From positions 542-39,787 of the forward strand of contig DDSO01000104.1 in assembly GCA_002343425.1 (NCBI GenBank): a DNA stretch of 39,246 bases. Reading direction: 5' to 3'. Positions within the stretch are counted from its first letter, which is position 1. Every line of letters begins with the position of its first letter. Positions 22,976 through 30,648 of this stretch are shown in pieces. This stretch comes from Brevundimonas sp. UBA2388 (GTDB lineage: Bacteria > Pseudomonadota > Alphaproteobacteria > Caulobacterales > Caulobacteraceae). Below the pieces are notes generated by a model. The model was not told the origin of the DNA and searched no databases. It worked only from the letters and a program-made list of their open reading frames with translations. The translations under genes and the position numbers were made by a program.

Positions 22976-23383
22976 TCAGCGCCATTTCCTGCCTTCGCCG
23001 TGTTTGCCGTTGCTCTCGAACACCGGCGGCGCCGCCTTGTGGATGAACTGCTCCGACACCAGCCAGCCCTTCAGCGGCCGCAGCACGGCCAGGCAGCCGA
23101 TGACCAGCAGGGGCATGGTCACGACCATATGCACCCAGATCGGCGGATGGACGGCGAACTCGAACCACATGAACAGGGCCATGCCGAGGGTCCCGACCGC
23201 GCTCATGCCGAAGAAGGCGGGGCCGTCCGCCGGCTCGGCGAAACTGTAGTCCAGTCCGCAGGCGGGGCAGGCGTCGCGGATGGTCAGAAACCCCTTCAGC
23301 AACGGCCCCTCGCCACAGCGCGGACAGCGGCAGCGCAGGCCGGTCGCAAGGGTGTTCAGACGGGGGTACTGGGGTTCGGTCAC
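22976..23383 (-). CDS. DUF983 family membrane protein
   Basis: A 135-residue protein. The N-terminal zinc-ribbon-like region has CRCPRCGEG and CPACG (cysteines 18, 20, 23, 39 and 42), followed by two hydrophobic segments (FFGMSAVGTLGMALFMWF and HMVVTMPLLVIGCLAVL). This is the DUF983 layout, of unknown function, often near cytochrome oxidase genes, though none is here. The GTG at 23383 begins the conserved VTEPQYPRLNTLATGLRCRCP region; the open frame upstream is shadow. Confidence 0.83.
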   Translation of the reverse strand: MTEPQYPRLNTLATGLRCRCPRCGEGPLLKGFLTIRDACPACGLDYSFAEPADGPAFFGMSAVGTLGMALFMWFEFAVHPPIWVHMVVTMPLLVIGCLAVLRPLKGWLVSEQFIHKAAPPVFESNGKHGEGRKWR

Positions 23384-23469
23384 AACGGAATCCTGACAGG
23401 AAGGCCGCACCGCATGTCGGCCCGCCGGACCTCCGCCGCAACCCGTCGTGATGTCGCGGGACCGCCCGG

Positions 23470-23835
23470 TCAGGGAGTCGGCTCGCCCCGCGTGGCGTTC
23501 CAGACGAAGACGAACGACCGCTGCTCCGCCCAGGTCTGACCCTCGACCCGGTCGCCCGTCAGGCAGGCGGCAGTGTGATAGGGACCGACGCCGTCGGACG
23601 TGCGGAAGGAGACGCACACCCGCCCGTTCTGGGCCTTCCAGCGCCCGGCCTCGATCGTGCTGTCGTAGAAGTCGCCGCTGACCGTTCCGTCCGCCGCGAG
23701 CGTCAGATGCATGGCCTTGATGTAGGGCTGCGCCGGATCCGTCGCGAGATCGACGCTCCAGGCGCCGTTCATGGAGTCGGGCGTCGGCCCGGCGGTCTGG
23801 AGAAGGGCGGCGGCGAACAGGGACAGCAGCGACAT
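23470..23835 (-). CDS. Small secreted hypothetical protein
   Basis: A 121-residue protein with a short signal-like start (MSLLSLFAAALLQTAG) and a compact beta-rich domain: MNGAWSVDLATDP, LTLAADGTVSGDFYDSTIEAGRW-like strands, two cysteines (VCVSF and AACL) and a C-terminal FVFVWNATRGE. It resembles lipocalin- or avidin-like small barrels in strand rhythm, but I cannot name a family. It is monocistronic and divergent from the TPR gene. Confidence 0.65.
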   Translation of the reverse strand: MSLLSLFAAALLQTAGPTPDSMNGAWSVDLATDPAQPYIKAMHLTLAADGTVSGDFYDSTIEAGRWKAQNGRVCVSFRTSDGVGPYHTAACLTGDRVEGQTWAEQRSFVFVWNATRGEPTP

Positions 23836-23947
23836 GGGACCTCCAGGTTTCAGCCACAGCTACGCTTTCCCGTCGCGCCCGGACGCCAATCATCGGTCAC
23901 CAACCGTTAACCGCGTTGAAAGGCGGGTCGCGCGAGGGTGCGCGCGT

Positions 23948-26800
23948 ATGTCCGGGGCCTCCGCCAGAAAGCGCATTCTCAAGACCTCCGTGGCCGCCGC
24001 CGCGGCGGGCGCGGTGCTGTTCGCGCCCCTGGCGCCGCTGGCCCAGGAGGTCGGCGCGCCGCTGGATCCGGTGTCGATCCGCATCGGCTCCAATACCGAG
24101 TTCACCCGCATCGAGTTCGCCGGCGTCGTCGGCGCACGGTCGCAGGTTCGCCGCGACGGCCGCGACGTCATCGTGCGCATCGGTTCGACAGCGGCGCCGG
24201 ACGTTTCGCGGCTGAAGGTCAATCCGCCGCGCGGCGTGGACAAGGTCGAGACCCGCGCGGTCCGGGGCGCCACCGAGCTGGTCATCACCCTGGCCGAGGG
24301 CGCGGATGCCCGCACGGGCTCGGCCGACGGGGCGGTCTGGCTCAACCTCTACGCCACGCCCCCGGCCGCCGCGCCGGTCGAGACGCCGGCTGCCGCGGCG
24401 CAGACCGTGCCGGTCACGGCCGTGGCCACGCCTGCCAATGTCAGCCTGTCCTTCGCCTGGGCCACGCCGGTCGGCGCCGCCGTCTTCCGCCGCGGCGAGG
24501 CCGTCTGGGTGGTGTTCGACACGACCGCCCGCCTCGACATGCCCGGCGCCGGACAGCTGGGCCCTGTCTCCGACGCCCGATGGACCGCCGGTCCCGACCA
24601 TGTCGCGGTCCGTATCGCCGCCCCCGAAGGCCTCGTTGTCTCGGCCGCCGCTCAGGGGTCCACCTGGACCGTGACCATCGGCGGCCAGCCCGTCGCCGTC
24701 GAAGGCGTCGCCATCGATCGTCAGGATGACGGCGAGCCGGCCCTCGTCGCCCGCATGGCCGGCGCGACCCGCGCCGTCTGGCTGACCGACCCCCTGGCCG
24801 GTGACCGTTTCGCCGCCGTCACCGCCCTGGCCCCGGGCAAGGGGTTCGCGAACCGCCGCAAGACGGTCGATCTGGCCCTGATTCCGACGGCGCACGGACT
24901 GGCCGTGGAAACCTCGGCCAGCGACCTCGCCATCCAGGCCGACGGCGATCTGGTCACCCTCAGCCGGCCCGGCGGCTTGATCCTGTCGCCGCCCTCCGCC
25001 GCCCTCGACGCCGCTTCGGCCGAGGATGGCGCGCCGAAACGGGCGAAACACCCGGCCCTCATCCTGGCCGAGTGGGCCGAGCCGGGCCACGACGGCTTCT
25101 CTGCCCGCTATCGCCAGCTGCAGGATGCGGCGGCCCGCGAATCGATGGCCGCCGGAGACGATCCCCGCGCCCCGGCCGAGGCCCGCTTCGCTCTCGCGCG
25201 GTTCCTCGTCGGCTCCGGTCTCGGCTATGAGGCCGTCGGCGTCCTGAACAGCATCGTCGCCCAGGCCCCCAACATGGCGGGCGAGCCCGAGTTGCGCGGC
25301 CTGCGCGGCGCTGCCCGCGCCTCTATCGGCCGCATGGAAGAGGCCCAGGGCGATTTCGCGTCCGCCGCCGTCGCCTCCGACCCCGCCTCGGCGGTCTGGC
25401 GCGGCTATATCGCCTCGACCCAGGGCGACTGGGAATCGGCGCGGCAGGCCTTCGCCGCCGGCGCTTCGGCGGTGGACGAGTTTCCCGCCCACTGGCGCGC
25501 CCGCTTCGGCGCCGCCCACGCTATGGCCGCGCTGGAGACGGGCGACCTCGACGCCGCCCGCGCCCTGCTGGCCTACAGCTTCAGCCAGAACGCCCCCGCC
25601 GCCGACCAGCTGACCGCGCGACTGGTGCAGGCCCGGCTGTTCGAGCTGGACGGCCAGTCTGACCGGGCGCTGGCCGTCTACACCGCCATCGGCCGTGCGC
25701 CGCTGGATGCCGTCGCCGTGCCCGCCAAACTGGGCGTGGTCCGTCTGTCGCTGGCGAAGGGGACGATGAAGGCGGACGCGGCGGCCAATGAGCTGGAGAG
25801 CCTGCGCTGGCGCTGGCGCGGCGACGCCACGGAATTGGCCGTCATCCGCCAGCTCGGCCAGCTCTACCTGTCGCAGGGCCTGTATCGCGAAGCCCTGACT
25901 GCCCTGAAGGGGGCCGGGCCCAATCTGAACCGGCTCGAGGGGGCCGCCGAAATCCAGGCCGATCTGGGCGCCGCCTTCCGCATGTTGTTCCTCGAGGGCG
26001 GGGCCGACGGTCTCCAGCCCGTTCAGGCCCTTGGACTGTTCTACGACTTCCGCGAACTGACCCCCATCGGCGCCGACGGCGACGAGATGGTCCGCCGCCT
26101 GTCGCGCCGTCTCGTCGATGTCGATCTGCTCGACCAGGCCGCAGAGTTGCTGAAATACCAGGTCGACAACCGGCTGGAAGGTGTGGCCAAGGCCCAGGTC
26201 GCGACCGACCTCGCCGCCATCTATCTGATGGACCGCCAGCCCGAGCCGGCGCTGCAGGCCATCTGGAACTCGCGATCCACCATCCTGCCCTCCGCCCTGA
26301 ACACCGAGCGCCGCGCGCTCGAGGCGCGGGCCCTGATGGATCTCGGCCGTTTCGATCATGCGCTCGAGGTGCTGGGCGACGACGCCTCGCCCGAAGCCCG
26401 CGAGGTCCGCGCCGAGGTGTTCTGGAAACAGAGCAACTGGGCGCCGGCCGCAGCCCTCTATGAGGCGCTGCTCGGTGAACGCTTCCGGAATCCCGCGGCC
26501 CTGACGGCCTCCGAGGAGGCCCGGCTGATACGGGCCGGGGTCGGCTATTCCCTGGGCAATGATGATGCGGCCCTGAGCCGGTTGTCGCGCAACTATCGGC
26601 CGTTCGTGGCCGGGGCGCGGGCGAAGACGGCCCTGTCGATCGCCCTGGCGGACAGCGTCGGCGGCGGCGCCTCTTCGGGTGATTTCGCCGGCCTCGCCGC
26701 CTCGGCCGACACCTTCGCCGGCTGGGTCGCGGCCATGAAGGCCGAACTCAGAACGAAAACGGGCGGGAACCGACCCGCGGCGCCCGCCCGTCCTGCGTAA
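23948..26800 (+). CDS. Large exported TPR protein with N-terminal AMIN-like region
   Basis: A 950-residue exported protein. A signal peptide (KTSVAAAAAGAVLFAPLAPLAQ) is followed by a beta-rich region (about 35-350) whose first part (VSIRIGSNTEFTRIEFAG, then VIVRIG) resembles AMIN-type wall- or secretin-associated domains. From about residue 400 it is all-helical, with degenerate TPR units such as LRGLRGAARASIGRMEEAQGD and ALAVYTAIGRAPLDAVAVPA. It is probably a periplasmic or envelope scaffold. The ATG at 23948 directly precedes the signal peptide. It lies next to HU and the flagellar operons, so a motility or envelope role is possible but unproven. Confidence 0.75.
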   Translation: MSGASARKRILKTSVAAAAAGAVLFAPLAPLAQEVGAPLDPVSIRIGSNTEFTRIEFAGVVGARSQVRRDGRDVIVRIGSTAAPDVSRLKVNPPRGVDKVETRAVRGATELVITLAEGADARTGSADGAVWLNLYATPPAAAPVETPAAAAQTVPVTAVATPANVSLSFAWATPVGAAVFRRGEAVWVVFDTTARLDMPGAGQLGPVSDARWTAGPDHVAVRIAAPEGLVVSAAAQGSTWTVTIGGQPVAVEGVAIDRQDDGEPALVARMAGATRAVWLTDPLAGDRFAAVTALAPGKGFANRRKTVDLALIPTAHGLAVETSASDLAIQADGDLVTLSRPGGLILSPPSAALDAASAEDGAPKRAKHPALILAEWAEPGHDGFSARYRQLQDAAARESMAAGDDPRAPAEARFALARFLVGSGLGYEAVGVLNSIVAQAPNMAGEPELRGLRGAARASIGRMEEAQGDFASAAVASDPASAVWRGYIASTQGDWESARQAFAAGASAVDEFPAHWRARFGAAHAMAALETGDLDAARALLAYSFSQNAPAADQLTARLVQARLFELDGQSDRALAVYTAIGRAPLDAVAVPAKLGVVRLSLAKGTMKADAAANELESLRWRWRGDATELAVIRQLGQLYLSQGLYREALTALKGAGPNLNRLEGAAEIQADLGAAFRMLFLEGGADGLQPVQALGLFYDFRELTPIGADGDEMVRRLSRRLVDVDLLDQAAELLKYQVDNRLEGVAKAQVATDLAAIYLMDRQPEPALQAIWNSRSTILPSALNTERRALEARALMDLGRFDHALEVLGDDASPEAREVRAEVFWKQSNWAPAAALYEALLGERFRNPAALTASEEARLIRAGVGYSLGNDDAALSRLSRNYRPFVAGARAKTALSIALADSVGGGASSGDFAGLAASADTFAGWVAAMKAELRTKTGGNRPAAPARPA
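26756..26790 (-). terminator. Rho-independent terminator of the HU gene, inside the TPR coding end
   Basis: On the minus strand CGGGCGGG pairs with CCCGCCCG across a 15-base loop and is followed by TTTTCGTT. It starts about 35 bases after the HU stop and overlaps the last codons of the TPR gene. Confidence 0.75.
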
Positions 26801-26824
26801 GGCATCCCCCTAAGGGGAAGGGTC

Positions 26825-27103
26825 TTACTTGTTCACCGCATCCTTGAGCGGCTTCGACACGCGGAAGCGCACGGCCTTCGAGGCGGCGATCTTGATGGTC
26901 GCGCCGGTGGCCGGGTTGCGGCCTTCACGGGCAGCGCGGGCGGCGGTGTCGAACACGCCGAGGTTCGAGATGCGGACGTCGCCGCCGCCGGTCAGCGACT
27001 TGTGGATGTTCTTGACGAGAGCGTCGAGCATCCGGCCGGCGTCGGCCTGGCTGACACCGGCGTCCTTGGCGACGGCGGCGATGAGTTCTGCTTGGGTGGT
27101 CAT
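26825..27103 (-). CDS. hup: HU-family DNA-binding protein
   Basis: A 92-residue nucleoid protein of HU/IHF type. It has the helical N-terminus (TQAELIAAVAKDAGVSQADAGRMLDAL), the beta-arm region with the signature GVFDTAARAAREGRNPATG, and the C-terminal ASKAVRFRVSKPLKDAVN. It bends and compacts DNA as a dimer. Length is standard. It is monocistronic with a hairpin in its leader and a terminator past its stop. Confidence 0.95.
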   Translation of the reverse strand: MTTQAELIAAVAKDAGVSQADAGRMLDALVKNIHKSLTGGGDVRISNLGVFDTAARAAREGRNPATGATIKIAASKAVRFRVSKPLKDAVNK

Positions 27104-27126
27104 GTGGGTCGTTTCCCGATGTGAGC

Positions 27127-27146
27127 TCGCCCCGATTCAGGGGCGA
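27127..27146. other. 7-bp hairpin in the HU leader
   Basis: TCGCCCC (27127-27133) pairs perfectly with GGGGCGA (27140-27146) across six bases, 24 bases upstream of the HU start. A role in mRNA stability or translation is possible. Confidence 0.45.
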
Positions 27147-27201
27147 TGACGGACGGATTGACGCCGCTTTTTCTTCCCTTGGCAAGCGACTTCGCCGCTG
27201 T

Positions 27202-27219
27202 AACCCCCACGGGGTGGGG
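27202..27219 (-). terminator. Hairpin at the fliP stop, weak terminator candidate
   Basis: On the minus strand ATCCCCAC pairs with GTGGGGGT around a short CCC loop, starting at the fliP stop codon. No T-run follows, so it may stabilise the 3' end rather than terminate alone. Confidence 0.4.
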
Positions 27220-27221
27220 AT

Positions 27222-27989
27222 TTATCCGCTACCGGACGCTCGCTGGAAGCTCTCGACCAGGCTTCCGGCGACCAGTCTCCAGCCGTCCACGAGCACGAAA
27301 AAGATCAGCTTGAACGGCAGGGAAATCACCACCGGCGGCAGCATCATCATACCCATGGACATGAGCACGCTGGCGACCACCAGATCGATCACAAGGAACG
27401 GAACGAAAAGGAGAAATCCGATTTCAAAGGCCCGCTTCAGCTCGCTGATCATGAAGGCCGGGGTGACCACCCTGAGGGGCAGGTCGGCAGCCGCCGTGGG
27501 GGCCTCCAGATTGGACAGCCGGACGAACAGCGCCAGGTCGTCCCGGTCCACCTGACCCAGCATGAAAGTCTTCACAGGTTCCGAGGCCGCATCGAAGGCC
27601 TGGGGCAGCTCCATCTGCTGGTCCAGCAGGGGTCGGATGCCCGAATCATAGGCGTCCTGCCAGGTCGGGGCCATGACGATGGCGCTCAGGAACAGGGCCA
27701 GGGACACCAGCACGGCGTTCGGCGGCGACTGCTGCATGCCCAGCGCCGTGCGCAGCAGCGACAGCACCACGATGATCCGCACGAAGCTGGTCGTCATGAT
27801 CACGATCGACGGCGCCAGCGACAGGACGGTCATCAGGCCGACCAGCTGGACCACCCGCTCGGTCAGGCCCGAACCGGTGCCGAGGTCGACATTGATGGCC
27901 GACCCGGACCCCCCGGCCGCCGCAAGATCCTGGGCCAGGGCCGCCAGCGGCCACAGCAGGCAGAAGCCGGTGGTGATCAGCGACAACAT
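27222..27989 (-). CDS. fliP: Flagellar export gate protein FliP
   Basis: A 255-residue core component of the flagellar type III export gate. It begins with a cleavable-type signal (ITTGFCLLWPLAALAQ) and has the family segments SIVIMTTSFVRIIVVLSLLRTALGMQQSPPN and ELKRAFEIGFLLFVPFLVIDLVVASVLMSMGMMMLPP, ending in ISLPFKLIFFVLVDGWRL. FliP pentamers with FliQ and FliR form the export pore. The ATG at 27989 starts the conserved signal; the frame stays open upstream through the REP repeat, with no better start. It is distal to fliO on the same transcript, separated by 200 bases. Confidence 0.95.
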   Translation of the reverse strand: MLSLITTGFCLLWPLAALAQDLAAAGGSGSAINVDLGTGSGLTERVVQLVGLMTVLSLAPSIVIMTTSFVRIIVVLSLLRTALGMQQSPPNAVLVSLALFLSAIVMAPTWQDAYDSGIRPLLDQQMELPQAFDAASEPVKTFMLGQVDRDDLALFVRLSNLEAPTAAADLPLRVVTPAFMISELKRAFEIGFLLFVPFLVIDLVVASVLMSMGMMMLPPVVISLPFKLIFFVLVDGWRLVAGSLVESFQRASGSG

Positions 27990-28034
27990 CGCCGCGCGCT
28001 TGAACTCCGCGCGGGTGGGAAGAGCGAATATCTT

Positions 28035-28175
28035 CTCCCGCCCCCTCGGGGGGAGGGTGGTCGCGGAGCGACCGGGTGGGGAGGGTTTGGCGACAGGGGC
28101 GCGGGCTGCCTTGCCGAAGCGTCCCCACCCCGCCGCCGCTTCGCGCCGACGACCCTCCCCCGGAGGGGGAGGGAG
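28035..28175. repeat. REP-like inverted pair (BIME-type, copy R2) between fliO and fliP
   Basis: Two units of about 50 bases face each other (28035-28085 and 28123-28175). Each reads from its outer end CTCCCnCCCC, loop, GGGGAGGG, a variable GTCG/CGAC-type hairpin, then GGGTGGGG. The middle is unique. The element separates two genes of one operon and could stabilise upstream mRNA or lower fliP expression. Confidence 0.8.
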
Positions 28176-28189
28176 AGCGTCAGCGCCCT

Positions 28190-28459
28190 TCACTTGTCGC
28201 CCCCGCGCGGTTCGATCAGCTCCCGGCCCTCGCCGAGGATCAGCAGCCGCTCCTCGTTGTCGATTTTCACCAGCACCAGCCGGCGCGCGGGGTCCAGCAC
28301 CAGGGTCTCGACCACGGTCATCCGTCGTTCGCCGCGCTCGGCGCTGATCCGGGCCAGCAACTGCGGCAGATATCGCCGCGAGGCCCAGGCGGCCAGGCCG
28401 ATGATCCCGAGGGTGATGGCGAGCGCGAAGATCGCCCGGGCGAGGTCGAGGAAATTCAT
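28190..28459 (-). CDS. fliO: Flagellar biosynthesis protein FliO
   Basis: An 89-residue small membrane protein with one N-terminal helix (FALAITLGIIGLAAWAS) and a cytoplasmic domain with the FliO pattern MTVVETLVLDPARRLVLVKIDNEERLLILGEGRELI. FliO helps FliP assemble. I prefer the ATG at 28459 (MNFLDLAR). An ATG at 28480 is also in frame, but it lies inside the CtrA-box module, so it would be upstream of the transcript start. No ribosome-binding site is visible, so a leaderless start is possible. Confidence 0.9.
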   Translation of the reverse strand: MNFLDLARAIFALAITLGIIGLAAWASRRYLPQLLARISAERGERRMTVVETLVLDPARRLVLVKIDNEERLLILGEGRELIEPRGGDK

Positions 28460-28461
28460 GC

Positions 28462-28497
28462 GGCAGATTTCGCCTGACATGGTTAACGCCGCATTGA
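28462..28497 (-). promoter_or_regulatory. CtrA-box / dyad module of fliO-fliP (inverted copy D)
   Basis: On the minus strand TCAA-N7-TTAACCATG is followed by GGCG-N5-TGCC, ending two bases before the fliO ATG. The dyad is two bases closer to TTAA than in the three plus-strand copies. CATGGTTAAC here forms a perfect inverted pair with GTTAACCATG at 28509-28518. Confidence 0.6.
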
Positions 28498-28498
28498 G

Positions 28499-28536
28499 AT
28501 AACCCCCCGTTAACCATGCAGGCGGCAGTTTCTGCC
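28499..28536 (+). promoter_or_regulatory. CtrA-box / dyad module of flgBC-fliE (copy A)
   Basis: ATAA-N7-TTAACCATG, with GGCA-N5-TGCC starting 14 bases after the second TTAA. This is the same spacing as the fliQ and fliF copies. It is 39 bases upstream of the flgB start. Confidence 0.8.
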
Positions 28537-28574
28537 CATCTCAAGACGGGCGATCCGCGCCCGGGGAGGCTCCC

Positions 28575-28982
28575 GTGGGCTTCACAGACCTGCCGCTGCT
28601 CAGCCAGATCAAGGGCCGCCTGTCCTGGCTGGACGAGCGCCAGCGCGTCATCGCCCAGAATGTCGCCAACGCCGATACACCCGGCTACGTCAGCCGCGAC
28701 CTGAATCAGCCCACCGATTTCGCCCGCGCGCTCGCCGAGGGCGGAGGCGGTGTTCGCATGGTCCGCACCAGCGCCATGCATATCGCCCCGGCCGGCCCGA
28801 CCGCGCGGTTCGAGAGCCGGGCCGCGCCCGATTCGGAGACCACGCTCGACGGCAATTCGGTCGTCGTCGAGGAACAGATGCTCAAGATGGCCGAGAGCCG
28901 CATGGCCTATGACGCGGCCATCGGCTTCTACCAGAAATCCATGCAGATGCTGCGCACGGCCGCCCGGCCGCCCGGCCGCTGA
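28575..28982 (+). CDS. flgB: Flagellar proximal rod protein FlgB
   Basis: A 135-residue rod protein. The N-terminal helix and the motif QNVANADTPGYVSRDL (about 34-49) are the rod/hook family signature; the C-terminal helix EEQMLKMAESRMAYDAAIGFYQKSMQML completes the coiled-coil D0 pair. It starts with GTG at 28575 after GGGGAGG. It heads an operon with flgC and fliE, with gaps of 14 and 10 bases, and is driven by the CtrA-box module just upstream. Confidence 0.95.
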   Translation: MGFTDLPLLSQIKGRLSWLDERQRVIAQNVANADTPGYVSRDLNQPTDFARALAEGGGGVRMVRTSAMHIAPAGPTARFESRAAPDSETTLDGNSVVVEEQMLKMAESRMAYDAAIGFYQKSMQMLRTAARPPGR

Positions 28983-28996
28983 TCGAGGAATAGCCG

Positions 28997-29416
28997 ATGC
29001 CCGACCCGATCCCGCCCCGCAACTCGGCCATGGCCGTGGCCGCCAGCGCCCTGCAGGCCCAGCAGTCGCGCATGCGGATCATCGCCGAGAACATCGCCAA
29101 CGCCCAGTCGACCGCGCCCGTCGCCGGCGGCCAGCCCTATCGCCGCCAGATTCCCGTCTTCCAGGCCCGCGAGATCAACGGTGTCACGGGTGTCACCCTG
29201 GCCGAGGTCAGGCCCGATATGGGTGACTTCAAGACCGAATACGACCCGACCCATCCGGCGGCCAACGCCGAGGGTTATGTGTTGCGGCCCAATGTCGACA
29301 CCCTGGTCGAGGCCATGGACATGCGCGAAGCCCAGCGCGCCTACGAGGCCAACCTCAATATCATCGAGACCGCGCGGGCCATGGACGCCCGCACCCTCGA
29401 CCTGCTGAAAAGATAG
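28997..29416 (+). CDS. flgC: Flagellar proximal rod protein FlgC
   Basis: A 139-residue rod protein with the N-terminal motif AENIANAQSTAPVAGGQPYRRQ and the C-terminal MDMREAQRAYEANLNIIETARAMDARTLDLLKR helix typical of FlgC. It stacks on FlgB in the periplasmic rod after export by the flagellar gate. The middle domain is short, as usual for FlgC. It lies in the flgB-flgC-fliE operon. Confidence 0.96.
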   Translation: MPDPIPPRNSAMAVAASALQAQQSRMRIIAENIANAQSTAPVAGGQPYRRQIPVFQAREINGVTGVTLAEVRPDMGDFKTEYDPTHPAANAEGYVLRPNVDTLVEAMDMREAQRAYEANLNIIETARAMDARTLDLLKR

Positions 29417-29426
29417 GGACTGACCG

Positions 29427-29726
29427 ATGAACCCCTTGGCCGCAGCGCGCGCCTATTCGGCGATCCAGGGCACGGAGATGCCGGCGTCACCAACCGGCGG
29501 CGTGGGCCAGCCGGGCTTCGCCGACATGCTGACCAGCGTCATGGGCGACATGACCCAGGCCTCTCGCGCTGCCGAAACCCAGATGGCTTCGGCCGTTCAG
29601 GGGCAGGGCAGTCTGATCGACGTCGTCACCGCCGTCTCCTCCGCCGAGGCCTCACTGGAAACCGTCATGGCCGTGCGCGACCAGGTCATCTCCGCCTATC
29701 AGGAGATCATGCGGATGCCGATCTGA
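29427..29726 (+). CDS. fliE: Flagellar hook-basal body protein FliE
   Basis: A 99-residue MS-ring/rod adaptor. The C-terminal half carries the family pattern [38 protein letters not shown], which pairs as helices with the export gate and FlgB. The N-terminal half is flexible and methionine-rich. It is the last gene of the flgBC-fliE operon and converges on the 2OG oxygenase gene 20 bases away. Confidence 0.95.
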   Translation: MNPLAAARAYSAIQGTEMPASPTGGVGQPGFADMLTSVMGDMTQASRAAETQMASAVQGQGSLIDVVTAVSSAEASLETVMAVRDQVISAYQEIMRMPI

Positions 29727-29746
29727 CGGCGTTCAGCCGCCAGACT

Positions 29747-30592
29747 TCAGGTATTTGGGGCCCGCCCGCGGAGCCACTGGGACAAGACCCATTTCTCGCC
29801 TGCTGACGGCGGCAGGCCCGCGTGGCGCGTGCGCCGGTCGATGGTCCCGTCGGGCAGGGTGTTGGCCCACAGCAGGGCGTCGCCCTTGCGTCCGCGATGC
29901 CTCAGGCCGCCGGCCTCGAACGCCGTCTCGCCCCCCTCGAAATCGTCATTGAGGAACACCAGACAGGTGGCGATCCGCTGTCCGCGCGCGGTCAGGTCGG
30001 CGGCATGGCCGGGCAGGGCGGGGTCCAGCCAGTCCACGTGCCAGTCGAACGTCTGGCCGACCGCATAGTGCAGCACCTGCGTCCACTCGAGCCCCGGAAC
30101 CGGCAGGCCCGCCGCCCGCGCGATCCGCTCGCGCACCACGGCCAGGACAACATCCATTCGCGTAAGGTCGAACTGCGCCCCGGAGTTGGTCCGCACGGTC
30201 TCGCGTCGCCCTTCGCCGGTGTCGGGATCATAGACCAGCGCCGGCTCGGTCACGGCCTCCGCCCGGTCCTTCAGCCAGTCGCAAACCTTGGCCGACAGGA
30301 AGCCGTCGATGGCGAGAATGGCTGGTCCCTGACGGAGAAGCCGGGGCGCGGGCGGGGTCAGCCAACCGGCCATGTCGATCTGGCCGTCGCTCGACAGCAA
30401 GGCCAGCTGCCGCTCCGCCGTGGGATGCCCTAGCGCCGCCGCCTGCGTCAGCCGCTCCAGCGCCAGGCGCCAGTCCTGCGGCAGGCCGAGTCCCATGGCG
30501 GCCAACACCGCCAGCAGGTGCGCGGCGCCGGCGTCTCCGGCGTCTGCCGCTGTGGCGAGGGCGTGTGTATCTTCGGGCGCGGGCGTGTTCAC
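29747..30592 (-). CDS. Sel1-like repeat plus 2OG-Fe(II) prolyl 4-hydroxylase-like protein
   Basis: A 281-residue fusion. Residues about 18-67 form Sel1-like helical repeats (AAHLLAVLAAMGLGLPQDWRLALERLTQAA). From about 90 there is a prolyl 4-hydroxylase-type double-stranded beta helix with the metal triad His185, Asp187 (HVDWLD) and His257, and 2-oxoglutarate-binding Lys267 in AGEKWVLSQWLR. It is a soluble oxygenase that hydroxylates an unknown protein. It begins a non-flagellar block between flagellar operons. The ATG at 30592 is used. Confidence 0.85.
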   Translation of the reverse strand: MNTPAPEDTHALATAADAGDAGAAHLLAVLAAMGLGLPQDWRLALERLTQAAALGHPTAERQLALLSSDGQIDMAGWLTPPAPRLLRQGPAILAIDGFLSAKVCDWLKDRAEAVTEPALVYDPDTGEGRRETVRTNSGAQFDLTRMDVVLAVVRERIARAAGLPVPGLEWTQVLHYAVGQTFDWHVDWLDPALPGHAADLTARGQRIATCLVFLNDDFEGGETAFEAGGLRHRGRKGDALLWANTLPDGTIDRRTRHAGLPPSAGEKWVLSQWLRGRAPNT

Positions 30593-30648
30593 CCGACTGT
30601 TCTAGCCCAATTCGGCCACGGTGCGATCCGGCCCGATGTGGGTCAGGC

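Noticed and set aside
23897..26359. An 820-codon minus-strand open frame opposite the TPR gene
   Set aside because: Gly/Arg/Asp-rich shadow of a high-GC coding strand; the plus-strand frame has a signal peptide and regular helical repeats.
28175..28190. REP pair between fliO and fliP as a CRISPR array
   Set aside because: Only two units, in opposite orientation, with no spacers of equal length and no cas genes.
28523..28536. GGCA-N5-TGCC as a sigma-54 promoter (also at fliQ and fliF)
   Set aside because: Sigma-54 needs ten bases between the GG and GC pairs; here there are eight, and the motif is a symmetric dyad.
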